Assembly: GCA_041648505.1 (NCBI GenBank) | Contig: JBAZOY010000015.1 | Span: 1 to 43,703, forward strand | From: JBAZOY01 sp041648505 | GTDB lineage: Bacteria > Desulfobacterota > Syntrophia > Syntrophales > CG2-30-49-12 | Direction of reading: 5' to 3' | DNA length: 43,703 bases | Part shown: in pieces, positions 25,991 through 34,869 of the stretch | Numbering within the stretch: position 1 is the first letter of the stretch | Layout: the number at the start of each line of letters is the position of its first letter | Position numbers and translations under genes: made by a program | Notes under the pieces: generated by a model | Told to the model about the DNA's origin: nothing | The model's database searches: none | Seen by the model: the letters and a program-made list of their open reading frames with translations, nothing else

Positions 25991-26028
25991 ATTCTAAACC
26001 TGACTGAGCGCTCAGTCAGGTTTAGAAT
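25991..26028. promoter_or_regulatory. Perfect 38-bp palindrome, probable TetR operator
   Basis: The 19 bases 25991-26009 are exactly reverse-complementary to 26010-26028, with core TGACTGAGCGCTCAGTCA. It lies between the divergent TetR gene (17 bases from its start codon) and the beta-barrel gene (207 bases from its start). Core and position are typical of TetR-family autoregulatory operators. The long flanks are unusual and could also form a cruciform or an RNA hairpin. The rest of 26029-26235 is A+T-rich with no clear gene. Confidence 0.8.
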
Positions 26029-26235
26029 AATTGTTCCACCCCCTAAAGTCAAGAAAAAAATTAATTTGCCCAAAATATTTTTTATATTGAATAACATACC
26101 AGAATAATTGCATAAAAATCTGCCGATCCCTTTTTAAAATGCTTATTGGGGGTATTGGAAATAGCTTTACAAAATAATAAAACATTATTACCATCTGCCA
26201 CGTGACATTAAATTCTTTATGAGGAGGATATTTTA

Positions 26236-27012
26236 ATGAAAAAATCCGTTGGGGTGATTCTTTGTGCTTTGGTAGGTTTAACTTTCTTCGTCTGTTCTGT
26301 GGCAACGGCAGATGCCTTTGAATTAGGGGCAAGAGGTTACTACTGGTTTCCTACATTTAAATCCGACCTGCGGGTTGATAACGGCATAGTGGGTACCGAG
26401 GTGGATGCAAAGGATACCCTTGGTGTGGGCAATGAGGACTTCCCTTCGGTTGAGGCCTTTGCCGGCATCGGGAAACACCATTGGAGTATTATGTACACAT
26501 CAGTTGATTACTCCGGTTCGACAACGCTCTCGCAAACACTCATATTCAGAGGCAGGCAATATACCGCCGGCACCGATGTCGCGACAGACATCGAATTCAC
26601 AATGCTCGATCTGGAGTATCAGTTTGATATATTAAACCTGGAAAACCTGCCGGCCGGCTTTTCTATCGGCGCTATCGGCAAGATCAAGTATCTCGACGGC
26701 GAGGCTAAACTGAACGCACCATCTCTTGGATTTGACGAAAAAGAGACCTTCCAGATTCCCCTTCCCATGGTGGGCCTGGGCGCCCATGTCGGTATCCTTG
26801 CCGATATTCTTGAAGCAAGGGCAAAGATTACCGGAATGAGCTACTCCGGCAATACGATTTATGAAGGTCTGGCCGATGTTTCATGGACCCCGCTCCCCTT
26901 CATCGATCTTCACGGTGGCTATAAAATCATAAAATTAGATGTGGATGAAAGCGGCATCTATCTGAACTCGGAGTTTTCCGGCCCTTACTTGGCCCTGACA
27001 GTCGGCTTTTGA
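26236..27012 (+). CDS. Outer-membrane beta-barrel protein
   Basis: A 258-residue exported protein. A Sec signal peptide occupies about residues 1-28 (MKKSVGVILCALVGLTFFV, cleavage near ADA-FELG). Alternating beta-strands run throughout, and the C-terminal strand ends with Phe (GPYLALTVGF), the usual signal for outer-membrane assembly. GAGGAGGA lies about seven bases before the ATG. It begins a + strand run with MlaE/MlaF-like genes, so it may be the outer-membrane end of that transport system, or an independent porin-like protein. No specific family was recognised. Confidence 0.8.
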   Translation: MKKSVGVILCALVGLTFFVCSVATADAFELGARGYYWFPTFKSDLRVDNGIVGTEVDAKDTLGVGNEDFPSVEAFAGIGKHHWSIMYTSVDYSGSTTLSQTLIFRGRQYTAGTDVATDIEFTMLDLEYQFDILNLENLPAGFSIGAIGKIKYLDGEAKLNAPSLGFDEKETFQIPLPMVGLGAHVGILADILEARAKITGMSYSGNTIYEGLADVSWTPLPFIDLHGGYKIIKLDVDESGIYLNSEFSGPYLALTVGF

Positions 27013-27048
27013 TCTTTCATTGGAAGAATACATGCGAAGGAAACATGT

Positions 27049-27141
27049 ATGGCGGAAAACAGCATAAAAATATCGAAAAAGATTGATCGAATTATAGAGT
27101 CGGCACTGAAGGTACATGCCACAAAAAAGAGGCCGCTATGA
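27049..27141 (+). CDS. Possible 30-residue small protein coupled to the MlaE-like gene
   Basis: ATG at 27049 with AAGGA eight bases upstream encodes MAENSIKISKKIDRIIESAL and ten more residues. Its TGA (27139-27141) overlaps the ATG of the permease gene at 27138. The basic, helical composition and the coupling are suggestive, but the ORF is short. It could simply serve to reinitiate translation. Confidence 0.3.
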   Translation: MAENSIKISKKIDRIIESALKVHATKKRPL

Positions 27142-27920
27142 TGAACAGGATATCTACCGCTCTTGATCATCTGGGCAGATCAGTGCTGGCAAACGTTGAA
27201 GAACTGGGAAAAATCATCATTCTCTTCTTCTCTGTTCTTGCCTGGATGTTCAGACCTCCTTTAAAGCTCCGGAACATCTTCAAACAGATGGAGTTTGTCG
27301 GAGTTAAATCTATCTTCGTCGTCATTTTAACGGGTACTTTCACCGGTATGGTAATGGCTATGCAGACTTACCATGGTTTCAGGATGTTCAGCGCCGAGGG
27401 TCTGGTCGGTTCAACGGTAGCTCTCGGAATGACAAGAGAACTGGGACCGGTTATTACGGCTCTGATGGTCACAGCGAGGGCTGGTTCCGCCATGGCCGCT
27501 GAGCTGGGAACGATGAAGGTCACTGAACAGATTGATGCACTGTACGTGATGGCCGCCAATCCCGTAAAGCATCTGATCGTTCCGAGGGTTATTGCCGGTG
27601 TTCTGATGCTTCCCATCCTGACAATCGTCTCGGATTTTGTGGGGATCATCGGCGGATATTTTGTCGGTGTTCATGTCCTTAACGTCAACGCGGGCGTCTT
27701 CATTAAAAATATCACCAGGTATGTTGATCTGGGAGATATCTATAACGGTCTAATCAAGGCCGCCTGTTTCGGCCTGATACTATCCCTGATCGGGTGTTAC
27801 AAAGGTTTCAATACACAGGGAGGGGCAGCGGGAGTTGGCCGGTCAACAACCGAGGCCGTAGTTTTAGCTTCCATAATGATCCTGATCAGTGATTATTTCC
27901 TGACGGCGATCATGTTTTAA
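27138..27920 (+). CDS. MlaE-family ABC transporter permease
   Basis: A 260-residue inner-membrane permease of the MlaE/YrbE/Ttg2B family, which moves phospholipids or other hydrophobic compounds with an MCE partner. Family motifs are clear: GTFTGMVMAMQTYHGFRMF, LGMTRELGPVITALMVTARA, GSAMAAELGTMKVTEQIDAL and the C-terminal GCYKGFNTQGGAAGVGRSTT. Two ATG codons at 27138 and 27141 are possible starts. It is followed 29 bases later by the ATPase gene. No MCE (MlaD) or MlaC gene follows in the window, so partners must be encoded elsewhere. Confidence 0.94.
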   Translation: MMNRISTALDHLGRSVLANVEELGKIIILFFSVLAWMFRPPLKLRNIFKQMEFVGVKSIFVVILTGTFTGMVMAMQTYHGFRMFSAEGLVGSTVALGMTRELGPVITALMVTARAGSAMAAELGTMKVTEQIDALYVMAANPVKHLIVPRVIAGVLMLPILTIVSDFVGIIGGYFVGVHVLNVNAGVFIKNITRYVDLGDIYNGLIKAACFGLILSLIGCYKGFNTQGGAAGVGRSTTEAVVLASIMILISDYFLTAIMF

Positions 27921-27949
27921 AACGGGTAAAAGGACCTTTTTCTCTGCTT

Positions 27950-28696
27950 ATGATTAAAATTGTTGATCTCCATAAGTCATTTGGAAAACAAACGGTCCTG
28001 GATGGTCTCAATCTCGATATCGAAGACAGAAAAACCACAGTAGTCATTGGAAAGAGCGGCGGGGGGAAAAGCGTACTCCTGAAACATATAATAGGACTCC
28101 TCAAGCCGGACCAGGGTCATGTCATGATAGATGATATAAACATTACAAATCTCAACGAAAAGGATCTCAACGAGACGAGAAAAAAATTCGGGGTGCTTTT
28201 TCAGGAATCGGCTCTCTTCGACTCCATGACAGTGGGAGAAAACGTAGCTTTCCCCTTGAGGGAACACACGAAGATGAAGGAAGAGGAGATTGGACAGACC
28301 GTTGCCGACAGATTGAAGGCAGTAGGACTGACAGGAGTGGAAAATAAGATGCCCTCCGAACTGAGCGGGGGCATGAAAAAAAGAGTTGGCCTAGCAAGAG
28401 CGCTCGCCATGCATCCCCGGATCGTTCTCTTTGATGAACCGACAACCGGTCTTGACCCCATTATGACGGAGGCAATTAACCAGCTTATCACGGATACTCA
28501 GGAAAAATTCGGCCTTACCTGTGTGGTCATCAGTCACGATATCCAGTCTGTCTTAAAGATCGGTCATATGATTGCCATGCTTTATGAAGGAAAGATCGTC
28601 GAGTACGGAACTCCTGAGAAGATCAAAGCATCTAAAAATCCTGTTGTTGAGCAGTTTCTATCCGGGAAAATCGAAGGACCAATAAAGATTATATAA
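27950..28696 (+). CDS. MlaF-family ABC transporter ATPase
   Basis: A 248-residue nucleotide-binding subunit. Walker A is GKSGGGKS (about residues 35-42), the signature is LSGGMKKRVGLARALA, Walker B is IVLFDEPTTGLDP, and the switch His lies in VVISHDI. The Q-loop is LFQESALFDSMTVGENVAFP. This matches MlaF and powers the MlaE-like permease just upstream. The Shine-Dalgarno is weak (AAAGGA is too far from the ATG), so translation may depend on the preceding gene. It is the last gene of this + strand run. Confidence 0.94.
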   Translation: MIKIVDLHKSFGKQTVLDGLNLDIEDRKTTVVIGKSGGGKSVLLKHIIGLLKPDQGHVMIDDINITNLNEKDLNETRKKFGVLFQESALFDSMTVGENVAFPLREHTKMKEEEIGQTVADRLKAVGLTGVENKMPSELSGGMKKRVGLARALAMHPRIVLFDEPTTGLDPIMTEAINQLITDTQEKFGLTCVVISHDIQSVLKIGHMIAMLYEGKIVEYGTPEKIKASKNPVVEQFLSGKIEGPIKII

Positions 28697-28760
28697 ACTT
28701 TATTTTTCAAAGCCCTCAATCCGGAAGAAACTGTACCCCCCTTATAATAACCACTGACTG

Positions 28761-28887
28761 ATACCAATTACAAATAAAAGATGATCTCAAGGCGGCAAGG
28801 AGGAGACCCCGCAGGCGTACACCGATAGTACGTCGAGGAGCCGACGACGAAAACAACGAAGAGAGGGCTTGGATTTGGGATTGGTAT
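28761..28887 (+). repeat. Dispersed intergenic repeat, copy 2, with terminal inverted repeats
   Basis: A 127-bp element bounded by ATACCAAT (28761-28768) and ATTGGTAT (28880-28887). The inner ends CAAAT and ATTTG extend the match to 13 of 15 bases. Its first 100 bases match copy 1 (17004-17103) at about 88%. It contains the hairpin CGTCG AGGAGC CGACG. It lies in the convergent gap between the MlaF-like and NifA-like genes. It has no transposase and is MITE-like in form. Confidence 0.85.
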
Positions 28888-28901
28888 GACCCGTTTGTTT
28901 G

Positions 28902-30440
28902 CTAAGAGCGGTACCAGTGGAAATCTATGCCGTACTTTGCAGCTCTATAGGAAAACTTTCGCTCTGTAAGACCAAGAAGTCGGGCTGCCTTTACCATGTT
29001 GCCTTGGGTGCTTTTCAATGCATCAATTATTCTTTCCCTCTCGATATTCTCCACGCATTCTTCCAGTGATGCACCGGTTGCGTTATAAGCTGTGTTGCCG
29101 GATTCATTTACAATTTGCACAGAAGGCGGCAGATGGTAGCTCCGAATGATATTTTCCTCGCAGAGAAGTACAGCCCGCTCAATACAGTTTTCAAGTTCCC
29201 GAACATTGCCCGGCCAGTGGTAGTTCATTAGCATATCAATCGTTGTCTTGGAAAAGCCCTGGATATCTTTCTGATTCTCGGCGGCATATTTCGTAAGAAA
29301 GTAATCGGCTAAAAGGATTATATCCGTTTTACGTTCCCTCAAGGGGGGGAGATAGATGGGAAAGACATTCATCCTCCAGTAGAGATCCTCGCGAAATTCT
29401 CCCTTCTCCACAGCTTTCTCCAAGTTTTTATTGGTAGCCGTAACTATCCTCACATCGGTTTTTATGGTATCCGTACCGCCAACACGTTCAAATTCCTTCT
29501 CCTGAATTACCCTCAGTAACTTCGCCTGAACATCCATGCCTATAGAGCCAATTTCGTCCAGGAAGATAGTACCTTTATGAGCAAGTTCGAACTTCCCCAC
29601 CTTCTGCCGAATGGCTCCGGTGAAAGAACCTCTCTCGTGACCAAACAGCTCGCTCTCAATGAGATTTATCGGTAAAGCCGCACAGTTAACCTTTACAAAA
29701 GGATTCTTTGATCTTGAACTGTCATAATGTATGGCGTTGGCCACAAGTTCCTTGCCGGTCCCACTTTCCCCTCGAACCAGGACGGTGGCATTGCTCCGGG
29801 ACACCTGAGAGATCATCTGAAAGACCTCCCTCATCTTGTTGCTGTTCCCCACGATATTAGTAATACGGTATCTTTTGGCAAGCTCATCCCGCAACCTCTG
29901 GTTCTCCTGCCTTAACTGTTCCCTTTCGAGATAAATATCTTCCAGATTTACAACATGCTGAGCAATCATAGTGGCAATAATTGAGAGAAGCTTTTCCCCA
30001 TCTGTCAAAGAAAATAACTCATCATAAGGACGATCTACACTCAAGGCCCCAACAACCTGTGCACCCTTTTTAATGGGGACACAGATAAAGGATAATTCCC
30101 GATCTAATTCTTTCCTTCTTGTCGCCGTACGGTTGAGAAACAGCGGTTCCTCGCTGATTTTCGGGACTATAAGGGAATTGCCGGTGGCAATGACACGACC
30201 GGTTATACCCTCACCTATCCTGTATTTCCCCCTCTCAATTGCCCCCTTTGTGAGGCCATGGGCCACCTCAATACTAATCTCATCGCGCAGGGGATTCAGA
30301 ATCGTTATGGTACCACGAATCATACCCAGTGAATCGGCAATAATATTCAGCACCTTATAGAGCGATTTCTTAAGGTCGAGAGTTTCATGAAGCGCCATGC
30401 TTATCTCGTAAAGAATCTTTAGTTCTTCAATATTTTTCAT
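28902..30440 (-). CDS. NifA-like sigma54-dependent activator (GAF, AAA+, Fis-type HTH)
   Basis: A 512-residue enhancer-binding protein. It has an N-terminal GAF domain (about 20-170), a coiled linker (LEREQLRQENQRLRDELAKR), then the AAA+ domain (about 195-425) with Walker A GESGTGKE, the sigma54-contact loop as GSFTGA, Walker B GTIFLDEIG and the sensor/arginine-finger region REDLYWRMNVFPIYLPPLRER. A Fis-type HTH follows near residues 470-510 (IIDALKSTQGNMVKAARLLG). The layout is that of NifA, but the CX11CX19CX4C oxygen-sensing linker is absent; only NCIERAVLLC remains. It follows the glutamate synthase genes by 157 bases on the same strand. Inference: it activates the sigma54 promoters seen at 13264, 40889 and perhaps 38427. 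Confidence 0.9.
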   Translation of the reverse strand: MKNIEELKILYEISMALHETLDLKKSLYKVLNIIADSLGMIRGTITILNPLRDEISIEVAHGLTKGAIERGKYRIGEGITGRVIATGNSLIVPKISEEPLFLNRTATRRKELDRELSFICVPIKKGAQVVGALSVDRPYDELFSLTDGEKLLSIIATMIAQHVVNLEDIYLEREQLRQENQRLRDELAKRYRITNIVGNSNKMREVFQMISQVSRSNATVLVRGESGTGKELVANAIHYDSSRSKNPFVKVNCAALPINLIESELFGHERGSFTGAIRQKVGKFELAHKGTIFLDEIGSIGMDVQAKLLRVIQEKEFERVGGTDTIKTDVRIVTATNKNLEKAVEKGEFREDLYWRMNVFPIYLPPLRERKTDIILLADYFLTKYAAENQKDIQGFSKTTIDMLMNYHWPGNVRELENCIERAVLLCEENIIRSYHLPPSVQIVNESGNTAYNATGASLEECVENIERERIIDALKSTQGNMVKAARLLGLTERKFSYRAAKYGIDFHWYRS

Positions 30441-30597
30441 CGAATATCCGCTCCTTAAACGGTGATTTTCGGTTCCTTCATAAAAGCGACCATAATCCTG
30501 ACCGGACTTACCGTATATTAAACCCGATCGCTTCCCCGACTGCGGCTACAATACAGCACTGTCCATTTATAATATTTTCCAAACAAAACCCTTTTCT

Positions 30598-33243
30598 CTA
30601 ACCGCACTTCTCGCCCCATTCTTCCAGGCCGTCTATGGTAATGTTCTCTGCCTGTTTTGGACGCACCTTGCGATATACTTCAAGGGGTGCCTTTTTTACC
30701 CCATCGACTGTCAGCAGATCTTTTTCAATGGAGATGTTAAACAGCTTTTCGTTTTCCTGCAGAAAGGGAAGGATCAGATCCCAGTCCCTTTCCTCCATGG
30801 GAGCCACTTCTCCGCCGTTCAACTGCCGATCATCGATCAGCTTGTGCGGATCTCTCACAAAGATGGCACCGCCCGATGCCAGTGAAAAAAGGTTTGATCC
30901 TGGATAGGGGGTTTCCAGAGGAAACACATTACCGTTATCATCAAAGGTAATGCCGTTTAGAACCACAAACCCGCCGCCATTCAATGGATCTCCTGCCATA
31001 AAAGACTCGGCAAGATAGTCCAGGCAGGTTCCATTGATCACCACTTTCGGTCGCCCCACCGCGTTGACCAAAGGACGACCCGCAGCATTGCCCATGACAT
31101 AAACATCGCCACCCTTTGCGCCGTACATGAATGTCTGGCCCGTGTCCCCGTGAATCACAAGCTTTCCGGTCTTCATAATCTGTCCCAGCTGATCCTGGGC
31201 ATTTCCATGAATGGTGACGGTCATGCCATCGATTCCCGAAGCAATATAGTCACCGGAACTGCCGTAGATATCAATACGGACACTTCCGGATTCCGGCCCA
31301 AAACCGCAGCCGTGGAACCGCTGACCTTTCAGGCCGAACACAAGAAAGCGACGCCAGCCCTTAAGATAGGCCTCGGACATCAGACGGCTGTCACAGCTGT
31401 CTCCTTCGGGTGGAAAAAGCGAGGCATCAATCACCATCACCTTCTCATTATAAACCGGTCCTCTGAAAAGATAACGGTTTTCCCAGTCCACCAGCCGGTA
31501 TGCGCCTTCCTTATCATCTTTGGTCAGGGACGGGAGATGCCGGAAAATTGTTTCAAGGGTCTGCTGGACCATTTGAAGAATGGACCTCCGCTTCTTATCA
31601 AAAGTGGGGTAGCGCCGGTCCATAAGCAGTGTCAACGCCTCAAGCGCCACTTCAAAGTGCGCATCCCCCTTTAATGCCCAGCTTTTGATATCTTTCAGGC
31701 AATCCATGAGATTGGCATAATCCCATTCCTGAATACCCTTTTTTACATATTCAAACAACTGATCCGGACGCTGCAAATCAAAATAACTAGAGATATTGAA
31801 ACGGGAATTTTTCTCATCTTCCATCAGATAATAAACGCTGCCAGGAAGATAGGCGGTTTGTCCCTGGGCCACGGTTACTGCGTTTCCAAATTTATCGACA
31901 CAGGAGACAATCCGTTCGCTGGGATTGTCTGTTTTATCCAGGTTGAAAATAAAAGACCCGCCATCCGTATGACTGCCGCCGCGGGCATTCCAGTAACGGT
32001 CTGCCACGGTGCCGACCCGGGGGTCTTCTTCTGCAATGCTTTTCAATGTTGCATCTGCCGCCTGTTTTTCAGAACAGATCAGCCCCACCTGTACCTGACC
32101 GTCATGGAGCGCGAACACCTGCGGTCGAAGCATGGCCGTATCTGTAATACCGATGAGCTGCAGACGGTCATTTTCCGTATCATTACGGGCAATGATAAAA
32201 AACCAGGGCCCATCAGGGGATCCATGAACATGGGTAGCCTGGATCGCCCTGTAAATCTTTTGCTTCTCAAAAGGAAGTTGATCAAAATCGCGTTCCATGG
32301 TCGGCGCCAGCGCCTCAATGACGTATTCCAGAGGGTACCCGTAGGTTCTACTGTAGAGATCAAACAGAAGTGTTGAAACCTCTGTATCGGTCAGGAACTG
32401 GGGATACAGATTTTTCTGTTTTAGATATTCAGAAACAGAATAATAGTTGGCAAAGTCACCATTATGGACCAGGGCCTCATTTAATCCGATAAATGGATGC
32501 GCGCCTGCCGGATGCCAGACCTTTCCCTTGGTGGGATAGCGCTGATGCGCAATCCATATGTTTGCCTTAAAATCCTCCAGCTGGTAATACTGGACCACGT
32601 GTTCCGCGTATCCGACGATTTTCAGAATAAAAAAGTTCCTTCCATGGGACAGCACAAAGGCCCTCTGTTTACCCACGGCGTTATAAAATATCTTGTTGAT
32701 ATTAAAGCTGTTCTGAAAAATAAATTCATCTTCCGCCCGCCTTTCGGTCAGTCGGGAAAGGTTGTTTTTTTCAATAAACGCTTTGAGGACAATCGGTTTT
32801 ACCCGGACAAAATAACGCCACACATCCGGCGGTTTGACATCGAGGCCCGGAATATCACGGTAATCGTCCACATGGGGCAGTTCCCGTGATTTGTGCACCT
32901 CCAGAAACGGTTCGATGAACTGCTGTTCCACTTCCTTAATCACACCGTCTTCCAGAACCGCAATCTGAAGAATATAGCCGTTTTCCAGCATCTCACCGGA
33001 GACGCCCATCATCCTGTGGTCAAAGCCCATGGCGGCAATACCGCCGCCACGGCCGTTCCCCCGGTTATGCATCTGTTTGGACGGCTCAAATATATGTTTT
33101 CCTCTCACCGGGATACTGCACACAAATCCGGTAACACCACAGCCGCCCTCTTCTTCGGTCTCAAAATGGGCGTGTTTGGGAAGATCCTCTACCAGAGGCT
33201 GTCTGGATTGAATTATATTGGATATCATCTGACGTTTTGGCAT
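30598..33243 (-). CDS. Glutamate synthase subunit: class II amidotransferase fused to GXGXG domain
   Basis: An 881-residue protein joining the first and last domains of classical glutamate synthase (archaeal-type GltB1 and GltB3). The class II glutaminase domain (about 35-400) has candidate nucleophile Cys35 (EEEGGCGVTGF) and typical motifs (QMHNRGNGRGGGIAAMG, WIAHQRYPTKGKVWHPAGAH, HNGDFANYYSV). A middle linker is followed by the GXGXG right-handed helix (about 640-800: GCGFGPESGSVRIDIYGSSG, GDTGQTFMYGAKGGDVYVMG, DPLNGGGFVVLNG). It supplies ammonia from glutamine to the FMN subunit encoded just upstream. The central FMN domain is absent, as expected for a split enzyme. Confidence 0.92.
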   Translation of the reverse strand: MPKRQMISNIIQSRQPLVEDLPKHAHFETEEEGGCGVTGFVCSIPVRGKHIFEPSKQMHNRGNGRGGGIAAMGFDHRMMGVSGEMLENGYILQIAVLEDGVIKEVEQQFIEPFLEVHKSRELPHVDDYRDIPGLDVKPPDVWRYFVRVKPIVLKAFIEKNNLSRLTERRAEDEFIFQNSFNINKIFYNAVGKQRAFVLSHGRNFFILKIVGYAEHVVQYYQLEDFKANIWIAHQRYPTKGKVWHPAGAHPFIGLNEALVHNGDFANYYSVSEYLKQKNLYPQFLTDTEVSTLLFDLYSRTYGYPLEYVIEALAPTMERDFDQLPFEKQKIYRAIQATHVHGSPDGPWFFIIARNDTENDRLQLIGITDTAMLRPQVFALHDGQVQVGLICSEKQAADATLKSIAEEDPRVGTVADRYWNARGGSHTDGGSFIFNLDKTDNPSERIVSCVDKFGNAVTVAQGQTAYLPGSVYYLMEDEKNSRFNISSYFDLQRPDQLFEYVKKGIQEWDYANLMDCLKDIKSWALKGDAHFEVALEALTLLMDRRYPTFDKKRRSILQMVQQTLETIFRHLPSLTKDDKEGAYRLVDWENRYLFRGPVYNEKVMVIDASLFPPEGDSCDSRLMSEAYLKGWRRFLVFGLKGQRFHGCGFGPESGSVRIDIYGSSGDYIASGIDGMTVTIHGNAQDQLGQIMKTGKLVIHGDTGQTFMYGAKGGDVYVMGNAAGRPLVNAVGRPKVVINGTCLDYLAESFMAGDPLNGGGFVVLNGITFDDNGNVFPLETPYPGSNLFSLASGGAIFVRDPHKLIDDRQLNGGEVAPMEERDWDLILPFLQENEKLFNISIEKDLLTVDGVKKAPLEVYRKVRPKQAENITIDGLEEWGEKCG

Positions 33244-33366
33244 AACTTTCTCTAGTCCTGTATTTTAAAAACGTAAATTCTGTACGACGATGTTTCAATG
33301 GACACAATCGCCCTCCCCGGGCAGGCCATTGTGTTAAAGATCTCTTGATTTTCAACTTTGAGTTCT

Positions 33367-34869
33367 TTAACTTTTTAAACTCTTCTTTTCCATATAGTCC
33401 AGGTGTACGAGGCAATCGCTGCGGCCCACCAGTTCCTTAACGCTTTTCATGCCCAGGCGTTTCAGGATTCTGACGAACTCTTTTCGCCAGGCCAGGAACA
33501 TATTGATGATACGCTGTGTGCCCCAGTCATGTTCCATCAGTTCCGTCAGTTCCGGGTCGGTTGTGGCGATCCCCCTGGCACAACCCCTGCCGCTTTCACA
33601 GTTATGACAGCGCAGGCATTCCAGAGCCACCAGATCCGCGGTTCCGGTACAGATACCGTCTGCGCCCAGGGCGATGATCTTGGCCATGTCATGGGGCGTC
33701 CTGATACCGCCGCCGGCAATCACCGTAATTTTGTCGCGCACACCTTCTTCCGTCAAAAAACGATGAACTTTAGGCAATGCATATTCCAGCGGCATGGCAA
33801 TATTCTTTTTGGCAATTTCAGGCGCAGCGCCTGTGCCGCCGTAGCTTCCGTCCAGATGCACGATATGGGCACCGGCATAATAAATGCCCACTGCCACCAT
33901 ATCTATATCCGTGGGGGTTGAGACTTTTACGGACACCAGTGCCTGCGGATTGATGGCCTTGATCCAGTCCACATGTTTTTTGTGGTCTTCCACTGAATAC
34001 ACACTGTGGAAGGGAAAGGGGGAAAACAGCGGATGACCAACCACCGCCTCACGCATGCGTGCCACCGCCGGGGTCACCTTGTCTCCCAGCAAATGCCCGC
34101 CAAGGCCGGGCTTTGCGCCCTGCGCGTACTTGAGCTCAACGATCTTTACCCGTTTAATAGTCTCCTCTTTGACGCCAAAAAGACCGGTGGCCACCTGGGT
34201 GATAACATTGTCATCATAAGGTTTCAATTCATCCGGGTATCCTCCTTCTCCGGTACAGCAGAAAGTCCCCAGTGCCTTGGCCGCTTTCATGCGGCTCAAT
34301 ATGGTCCGGATACTTACCGATCCATAGGACATACCGCCGCCGTAGAAAGGAACTTCTATCTTCACCCGATGGGCGTTATCCTCTCTGCGGTTAAGCTTCA
34401 CCGTGGTATCGAATTCCTCATCCGGCAGATCTTCAAGACCGGTCTTCCCTTTTTTAACGATGATACGGAGTTTATCAAAACCACCTCCTGATGCGCCAAC
34501 CTTGTAATCCAGACCACCGGGTGGCACACAACCGTTTTCCGCCATATACCACGTACTAACCAGAAGATCAGCAGTCCACCTTTTGTCTCCCAGCGCATCA
34601 AATGTGGGATTTTTCCTGCAGAAAAGCGCATCTTCAGGGCAGTTTTTATGACAGGGATCAGGACAACCGGGTCCGACACACAGGTAATGGTTTTCAGCAA
34701 AAACCTTCCCCCGTCTGATCACATGAACACCATAAGAGCAGATTTCCACGCATTTTCCGCATGATATGCACTTGTCCGTCCGGTGCAGTCTATATTTTCC
34801 TATTGGGTTCCTGAATCGCGACGGCGTCTTTACGGCCTCAGGAAACTTAAATTTGCTTTGACTACTCAA
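33367..34869 (-). CDS. gltB: Ferredoxin-type glutamate synthase, FMN/Fe-S catalytic subunit
   Basis: About 500 residues. N-terminal ferredoxin-like Cys clusters (CISCGKCVEICSYG, CVGPGCPDPCHKNCPEDAL) precede the FMN (beta/alpha)8 glutamate synthase domain: YGGGMSYGSVS, KYAQGAKPGLGGHLLGDKV, DGSYGGTGAAPEIAKKN, VIAGGGIRTPHDMAKIIALG. The 3Fe-4S-type loop is CLRCHNCESGRGC. It converts 2-oxoglutarate plus ammonia to glutamate. The start is a TTG at 34869 with GGAGGG eight bases upstream, overlapping the previous gene by 8 bases. The longer frame back to 35133 would lie wholly inside that gene and reads as nonsense. Ferredoxin as electron donor is inferred from the lack of a GltD gene here. Confidence 0.9.
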   Translation of the reverse strand: MSSQSKFKFPEAVKTPSRFRNPIGKYRLHRTDKCISCGKCVEICSYGVHVIRRGKVFAENHYLCVGPGCPDPCHKNCPEDALFCRKNPTFDALGDKRWTADLLVSTWYMAENGCVPPGGLDYKVGASGGGFDKLRIIVKKGKTGLEDLPDEEFDTTVKLNRREDNAHRVKIEVPFYGGGMSYGSVSIRTILSRMKAAKALGTFCCTGEGGYPDELKPYDDNVITQVATGLFGVKEETIKRVKIVELKYAQGAKPGLGGHLLGDKVTPAVARMREAVVGHPLFSPFPFHSVYSVEDHKKHVDWIKAINPQALVSVKVSTPTDIDMVAVGIYYAGAHIVHLDGSYGGTGAAPEIAKKNIAMPLEYALPKVHRFLTEEGVRDKITVIAGGGIRTPHDMAKIIALGADGICTGTADLVALECLRCHNCESGRGCARGIATTDPELTELMEHDWGTQRIINMFLAWRKEFVRILKRLGMKSVKELVGRSDCLVHLDYMEKKSLKS

